A DNA stretch of 57,256 nucleotides from Acanthamoeba lenticulata (Eukaryota; Discosea; Longamoebia; Acanthamoebidae), in assembly GCA_002179805.1 (NCBI GenBank), contig NAVB01000392.1:1-57256 (forward strand). Reading direction: 5' to 3'. Positions 52,387 to 57,256 of this stretch are shown piece by piece. The translations under genes were made by a program, and so were the position numbers. Under the pieces are notes generated by a model. It did not search any database. It was not told the DNA's origin and was given only the letters and a program-made list of their open reading frames with translations. Position 1 is the stretch's first letter. Each line of letters opens with the position of its first letter.

Positions 52387-54213
52387 ATGTCAGTTCCCTC
52401 GTCCTCTCCCTCGTCATGGCGTGCATCTGTACTTTCGAAACGAGGCCAGGGCTCAACTGGAAGCCTCGCGCGTGAACGGGAGGGGCCAGTCAGTCGGCCT
52501 CAGAGGGCTGCCACAACCCTTGGGGCGGCAAGCGCAGCGGGCGCCTCAACGTCATCGCCCACTTTCTCTCCGCGAACACCCGCCCCATCGAAGGGTCGTG
52601 CTCCAGAAGATGGTGAGGATGAGGAGCTTTTATCTAGCGACAGCGAGGACTCATCTATTGTGCGGCCCTTTTGTTCTGATTTGGCTTTTGTTTGCAAAAA
52701 ACTGACCAGAAGCTCCCATGTAGGAAGAGGCGGAGGACGAGGCAGAGGAAGTAGAACAAGAGGTGCCATGTCCTGTCCTGGCGGCCCTCTCTTTGGCAAC
52801 CACCCAACTTGGGGTTTTCTCATAAGTGGAACATGTTGTTGTGGTTTTTAATCAGGTCGGCCAGGGCGCAGAGAAGAGTAGCTACCTGCACGTGCGTGTG
52901 GGCACCGTCAACAAAAAGGGCCAAGTCAAGCCGGGCACCAAGTGGGCCTTCTCTCGCTTTGTGCTCGTCGGCGGATCGCTGCACTACTACCCCAAGAAGG
53001 AGGTGCGCTCCTTCTGCTCGCTGCTGTTGCTCTCTCTTTTGTCTCTTCAAAAGACTGGTTTGTACTCATCAAGTTATCTCTTGCTCTTATGCTGTCTGTC
53101 TGTCTTTGCCAGAGCACTGAGGCCAAGGAGTCGATCACAATCAAAGACACGAAGCTCGACAAACACGTCGAGTGTCGGCCGTTCAAGCACTGCTTCTCGC
53201 TGACCTCGTCGACGGCTGAGCTGCTGTTCTCGGCGCAGGGTGAGGACGAGTGGCGCAGCTGGACGACCGCGCTGGAGAGCGCAGCCAACAAGCCCCCGTC
53301 AGCGCCGCCCTCCTTCGCTTCTGCTGCTGCTGCCGGTGGGACCAAGCTCAAGTTGACGGAAAGGGCCAAGAGGTCGGTTCTCGCGAAAACTACGACCTCC
53401 AAGATGGGCCGGCGTGCGATCAAGAGCCAGGCCCCTCGCGAAGTCACTCAGCTTCTCAACGCCCTCAAGGAGCTCGTGCACAAGGAGACCGGATCAGCCC
53501 GTAAAGCCAACGACATGGAGAATAATATCCTGCGCGTTGGCGTCAAGCTGTACTTCCTAGTCAGCGACGGCAAGATCGGGCCCCAACAAGTGCTCATGGC
53601 CGACACTCCCCTGCGCCAGGCTCTTAAAGTCTTTGGAGCGTGTCACGATCACGTTTATGCCGTGCGCTATTCGGTACGCCACATCGTCTGTTCAGCACAC
53701 CTGTGTGTGTGTGTGTGTGGTTATTCTCTCGTTGCAAACTTGAACTAACATTAATCAATCAATCAAACAAACAAACACAGGGAAGAATCAAGCTGAAGCA
53801 GGATCTTCTCCAAACCCGACTCGAAGAAGTGGCCACGTTGGTCCGCCAGGCCGGTGAGCATCTCACCGCGAGCTTGCAGCCCCACGTGAGGTACGCCACG
53901 TCAGATCGATTCATTTGTGATTTTGTTATTGACCCATCACGGCCAGGCCTTCAAATCTGCAACGTCTGGCCAATACTATGGAGTACTTTGGCAATGCGCA
54001 AGTACGCTCAATAGTCTAAGCCGTTTTTATTCGCACGTTCGCGCGTGCTGACCACTGTTTGATGATGGGCAGGTGTTGATGCGGGTCTTGATGGATCCAA
54101 TTTTTGAGGCGGACCTCGACACCCTCATCATCGCGGCCAGGCACTACGCTCAGTTTCACTTTTATGAAGAGGACATTGCGCCCATGGCCAGAAGGTTCAC
54201 CATCGCCCTGTAA
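52387..54213 (+). CDS. PH-domain protein with C-terminal TIPE/TNFAIP8-like domain, 441 aa
   Basis: Seven exons in phase: 52387-52659, 52724-52762, 52856-53002, 53113-53673, 53781-53890, 53947-54001 and 54073-54213. Residues 1-104 are disordered, Ser/Pro-rich then acidic. Residues ~110-215 form a PH domain ('SYLHVRVGTVNKKG', 'WAFSRFVLVGGSLHYYPKK', 'HCFSLTSSTAELLFSA', 'DEWRSWTTALESA' with the conserved Trp). From ~230 to the end the helices parallel TNFAIP8/TIPE in order and spacing: 'KRSVLAKTTTSK', 'LLNALKELVHKETGSARKAN', 'ILRVGVKLYFLVSDGKI', 'ALKVFGACHDHVYAVRYS', 'LLQTRLEEVATLVRQAGEHL' and 'LANTMEYFGNAQVLMRVLMD'. TIPE proteins bind and transfer phosphoinositides; PH domains bind them. The TIPE assignment comes from pattern reading and needs a profile test. 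Confidence 0.75.
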
Positions 54214-54385
54214 TACCAACTTTCAACTTGAAACATAATTTACATTCATCAAAAATAAAATAAAATAAAATAATCATCAAGGCAACCTGAAGTTGTTGAA
54301 GTTGCAGATGTGACGAAAGTAGGTTTATTAAATAAGGTGAAAGAGAAATACAAAGCGAGTTGGGGTGTGAGCGGTGGGTGGTGCT

Positions 54386-57256
54386 TTAGAAAGCCGACAA
54401 GAGCCAGTCGAGGGCAAAGGCGAGCGGCGCACGGAGCGAAGAAGCTGCCGACTTAGTGCACCCGTTGGTCGTCACCGTTTGCTGCCAAATGGCTCCCGTG
54501 CCGAAGGGCGACACCACCTCCACGGTGACGTTGTAGGAGCCAGCAGAAGCGTAGCAGTACGAGGACTCAACGACACCCGTCACGTTGGCCGAGCCTGTGA
54601 GGCTCTGCGAAGGACGAGAGTCGCCGAAGCTTACGGTGTAGGTCGGCGCAAGCGCGTTGGCACCCAATTGGGCACGAAGGGCGTCCGTCAACGACGAGTT
54701 GAGCGAGAGACGGTAAGCAAGACCCTGGTTGTTAGGAGCCTGCGTGAAGTTGATGTTGAGGCTGAGATCCTCGGTCAGATAGCCCATGACCGCGGCAATG
54801 AATGGAACGCGGCTGGCCGCAGGGATCATGTCCAGACCCAGCACTGAAGTCACTGTCGCCCACGGGAACCTACGGCCGGCGTAGTCCTTTGTCGGCTGAG
54901 AGCGCTTGCCCGCAACCAGAATATGCTCTTCGGTTTGCAGGAGAGGCAGGACTTCCCGTGGGAGCAGGTGGGCTGTAAACAATGGTTGTAAGACACTAGG
55001 ACAGGCGTCAATCGAGGGGATAATGAAAAGACATACCAGTTTCAGGGGCGAGTGGGTACAGACAACGCCCGCTTAGTGTGTCGAGCAGAGTGATGGACAG
55101 CTGCTGGAAAGCTGGCGGCCACAACAAGAAGCGTGTTAAGCCGACATCTTGACAGGGATACCGCAAGAAACATACCCTTGGGTGCTCCAGCGGAAACTGT
55201 GATAGTGTGGGTGGAGGGGAGGGGCTGGTCTGGGACTGGGCACGGGTCTCCGCTTGTGTTAAACGCGGACGACAAAAGATAACTGGAGAGAAACGAATGG
55301 TCAGTAACCGAGAAACGTGCACAACTAAGAGGAGAAGGCGATCTTACTTGACCACCTGAATATCATTTTTGTCCCTGGTAAGCACAGGTGCCATGACACC
55401 GGCCGCGAAGAGCTTCCCACCCATGACCGTGTACTGACGCAGAAGCTCCCTATTCTGAATCCAAGAAGTTAATAAATCATTTCAAGAATTGGAATCAACA
55501 CCACAGAAAAGAAGGGGGGGAGGGTGGTACCGATTGGGGCAGAACTTGGAGAGTATTGTTCACGCCGTTGGAGCCAGTAACAAGAAAGGCGACAGGATAC
55601 GTGGAAACCCAAATCAGGTCGTTCGTGGTCAACGTTGTTGTGATCACCTCCTGAACGACTGTACTGAAGCCAAGCGTGGCGAGAGCAGAAGTGTACAGGT
55701 CCTGTGGGAGAAAAAAAGGTGAGTTATCAGATGTTACACAGAAGTTCTGGTTCATACCAAGACAGCCGTGGTGCTGGATGATCCCATGGCGTTGAGGATC
55801 AAGATAGAAGAGTTGGCGGGCTTGAGCACGCGAGCCCAAAGAGGCATGTGCACTTCGTAGTTGCTGCTCGTGAGGACAATGAATCCCTGGTTATCTCCTG
55901 TGGCGTGAAGATGGTTAAAAGGTTTAAGCATCATTTTCTGGTCCTGCAAACGAAGACGCACCATCTGTAATTCCACTAGACGAACTGTCGAATGTGACGC
56001 TGATCGAAGCAGTGGCGCCCGGAGCGAGTGTGATTTGAGCCGGTGTGAAGGTGATTCTGAAGATAGCCCATTAACAAAAAGAATTTTTTTTAGAGGATTG
56101 CATGCGCGTGGAGAGTTTTTCTTTGGGTACCCGTTCACTGTGGAGGAGTAGTCAGCCGCAGATCCCGGACCAGTGAAGACAGAGGAGATGTTGTAGGTTT
56201 GAGTTGAGTTCGCCACGCTAAACACTGACACCATAATTGTTTTCTTTTTTAGAAAAAAGACAGACGGTTAGGGTTAACAGTGTGCAACAGAAGAAACTTG
56301 AAGAACGGATATGATGGCTATTTGGGTACCTGCTGACCCTTGGGCATGAAGCCATAGGATAGAGAAGGTGGGTCAAGAAGCGCGCCAGGGTCCATCGCTC
56401 CAGCCAGGTTGAGGTTGCCAGCGCCCATATCTGTTTACCACGGTGCACACGGTTAGGCGATTTGCAAAAAGTCCCAAGGGAATGGTTGCGACAAAGTACC
56501 CAGAGGCTGAGCTGCTAGGCCAGTGTTGGCCGAAGTCATGCCCTTCCATTTGGCAGAGGCCATGAAGGCAGCTTTGATCTGCTTGGCAGTCCAAGTCGGC
56601 CGGATCTGCTTCATGAGTGCCGCGGCGCCAGCCACAACTGGTGTTGCATACTAAACAGGAAAAAGAAGAAAAGCATCAAAAGAAAACGTTGAAGTGCGGT
56701 CAGACACTACACGTGTGGCAGTTTTATGAAAGGGGTCTCAGCATACCGAAGTACCGCTCTGAACTCCAAACCCAAGCTGAGAAATAGTCCTATCTGGGCC
56801 TGCGCCCTGGGCAAGAATATCGTCGCCAGGTGCCGTAATATCCGGCTTGAGGGTGCGCAAGACCGACGGACCTCTGTTATTTGTACACAACACACACACA
56901 CACACACAAACCCTCAGCACATTGTCCCACAACTGCCCAGAAAAGAAAGTGTGATTTGTGCGCACCTGCTGCTCAGGTTGGCCACCTGGAAGGGGATAGC
57001 TGGCTCCACTGTGTCTCCGTTAAGAATGGTTGCCTTTGTACTGGCACCAACGGTGATGTAATCCTCGCTGCCGTGCCCTACAGTGGAGAGGGTCGGCCCC
57101 TCATTACCGCCCGCCTTATGGCACCAAAGAGGGAGATGGTTAGCGTAACAAAAAGGACAACATAGAAAAGAAGAGCTACCATGGCCACAAAGAGACCGGC
57201 TCGGGCCATGTTGATGAGGGCACGGTCGATAGGACTGATGTTGAAACAGTGTTGGG
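54386..57256 (-). CDS. Subtilisin-family (S8) serine protease, N-terminal part outside window
   Basis: A multi-exon gene whose 5' part lies beyond 57256; stop at 54386. Visible: 'RALINMARAGLFVAM' followed by 'AGGNEGPTLSTVGHG' (oxyanion-hole Asn), 'YITVGASTKATILNGD', 'TLKPDITAPGDDILAQGAGP', 'GVQSGTS' with the catalytic Ser joined to 'YATPVVAGAAALMKQIRPTW', and 'MGAGNLNLAGAMDPGALLDP'. The catalytic Asp and His would be upstream and are not seen. After the protease domain come several beta-rich segments and a PKD-like strand ('YCYASAGSYNVTVEV'). It ends in a hydrophobic stretch ('APLAFALDWLLSAF'), possibly a GPI-anchor signal. The region 54214-54385 between this gene and the PH-TIPE gene holds only convergent 3' UTRs. 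Likely secreted or surface-anchored. Confidence 0.85.

Noticed and set aside
1..57256. tRNA, rRNA, CRISPR or bacterial operon features
   Set aside because: I looked for T-loop/B-box patterns, spaced repeats and ribosome binding sites. None is convincing, and the genes are spliced and eukaryotic.

Overview
This window is nuclear DNA of a protist with compact, intron-rich genes. It is GC-rich (by eye), with genes packed on both strands, intergenic gaps often under 300 bp, and many short introns whose 5' splice sites are mostly GTACG or a close variant. The gene content (malate synthase, a DRP5/DlpA-type dynamin, many divergent GTPases, amoebozoan-like signalling fusions) and the base composition suggest an Acanthamoeba-like amoebozoan. 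The organism is inferred, not proven. No operon, CRISPR array, tRNA or rRNA gene was found. I rebuilt gene models by hand, joining exons by splice signals, reading phase and protein-family conservation.

Layout. 1-9.8 kb, all minus strand: an N-myristoylatable DUF3395 protein without a J domain (cut by the window edge), a polytopic membrane protein, a 78-aa membrane protein, a PQ-loop transporter-like protein, an SMP-30/gluconolactonase enzyme, a 66-aa membrane protein, a JMJD4 oxygenase and a 50-aa membrane protein. 10-16.2 kb: a small Lys-rich-tailed protein (plus), then NHP2, a tail-anchored F-box/ankyrin protein, ribosomal stalk protein P1 and an FAD amine oxidase (all minus). 16.5-20 kb, plus: two adjacent divergent Ras/Rab-like GTPases and adenine phosphoribosyltransferase. 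20-26.5 kb, minus: malate synthase and a DRP5/ARC5-like dynamin. 26.9-31.8 kb, plus: a REXO1/REXO5-type exonuclease and a family-16 methyltransferase. 31.8-38 kb: an AAGAB/p34-like protein (minus), a YbaB-like small protein (plus) and an OSCA/TMEM63 channel (minus). 38.4-42 kb, plus: threonine synthase fused in frame to homoserine kinase. 42.2-45.2 kb: U2AF small subunit (minus) head-to-head with NSA2 (plus). 45.8-49 kb, plus: a SulP anion transporter. 49.3-54.2 kb: a TPR protein (minus) head-to-head with a PH-domain protein carrying a TIPE/TNFAIP8-like domain (plus). 54.4 kb to the end, minus: the C-terminal part of a subtilisin-family protease.

How genes relate. Several serve translation and RNA: P1, NHP2, NSA2, U2AF1, the REXO exonuclease and JMJD4 (its human counterpart hydroxylates eRF1). 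The fused protein holds the last two steps of threonine synthesis. The points I rate most novel are the PH-TIPE fusion, the ThrC-ThrB fusion with an 18-nt microexon encoding the PLP loop, a ~110-bp structured dispersed repeat present twice, three GC-AG introns, an NSA2 model whose first coding exon is only the ATG, and the truncated DUF3395 protein.
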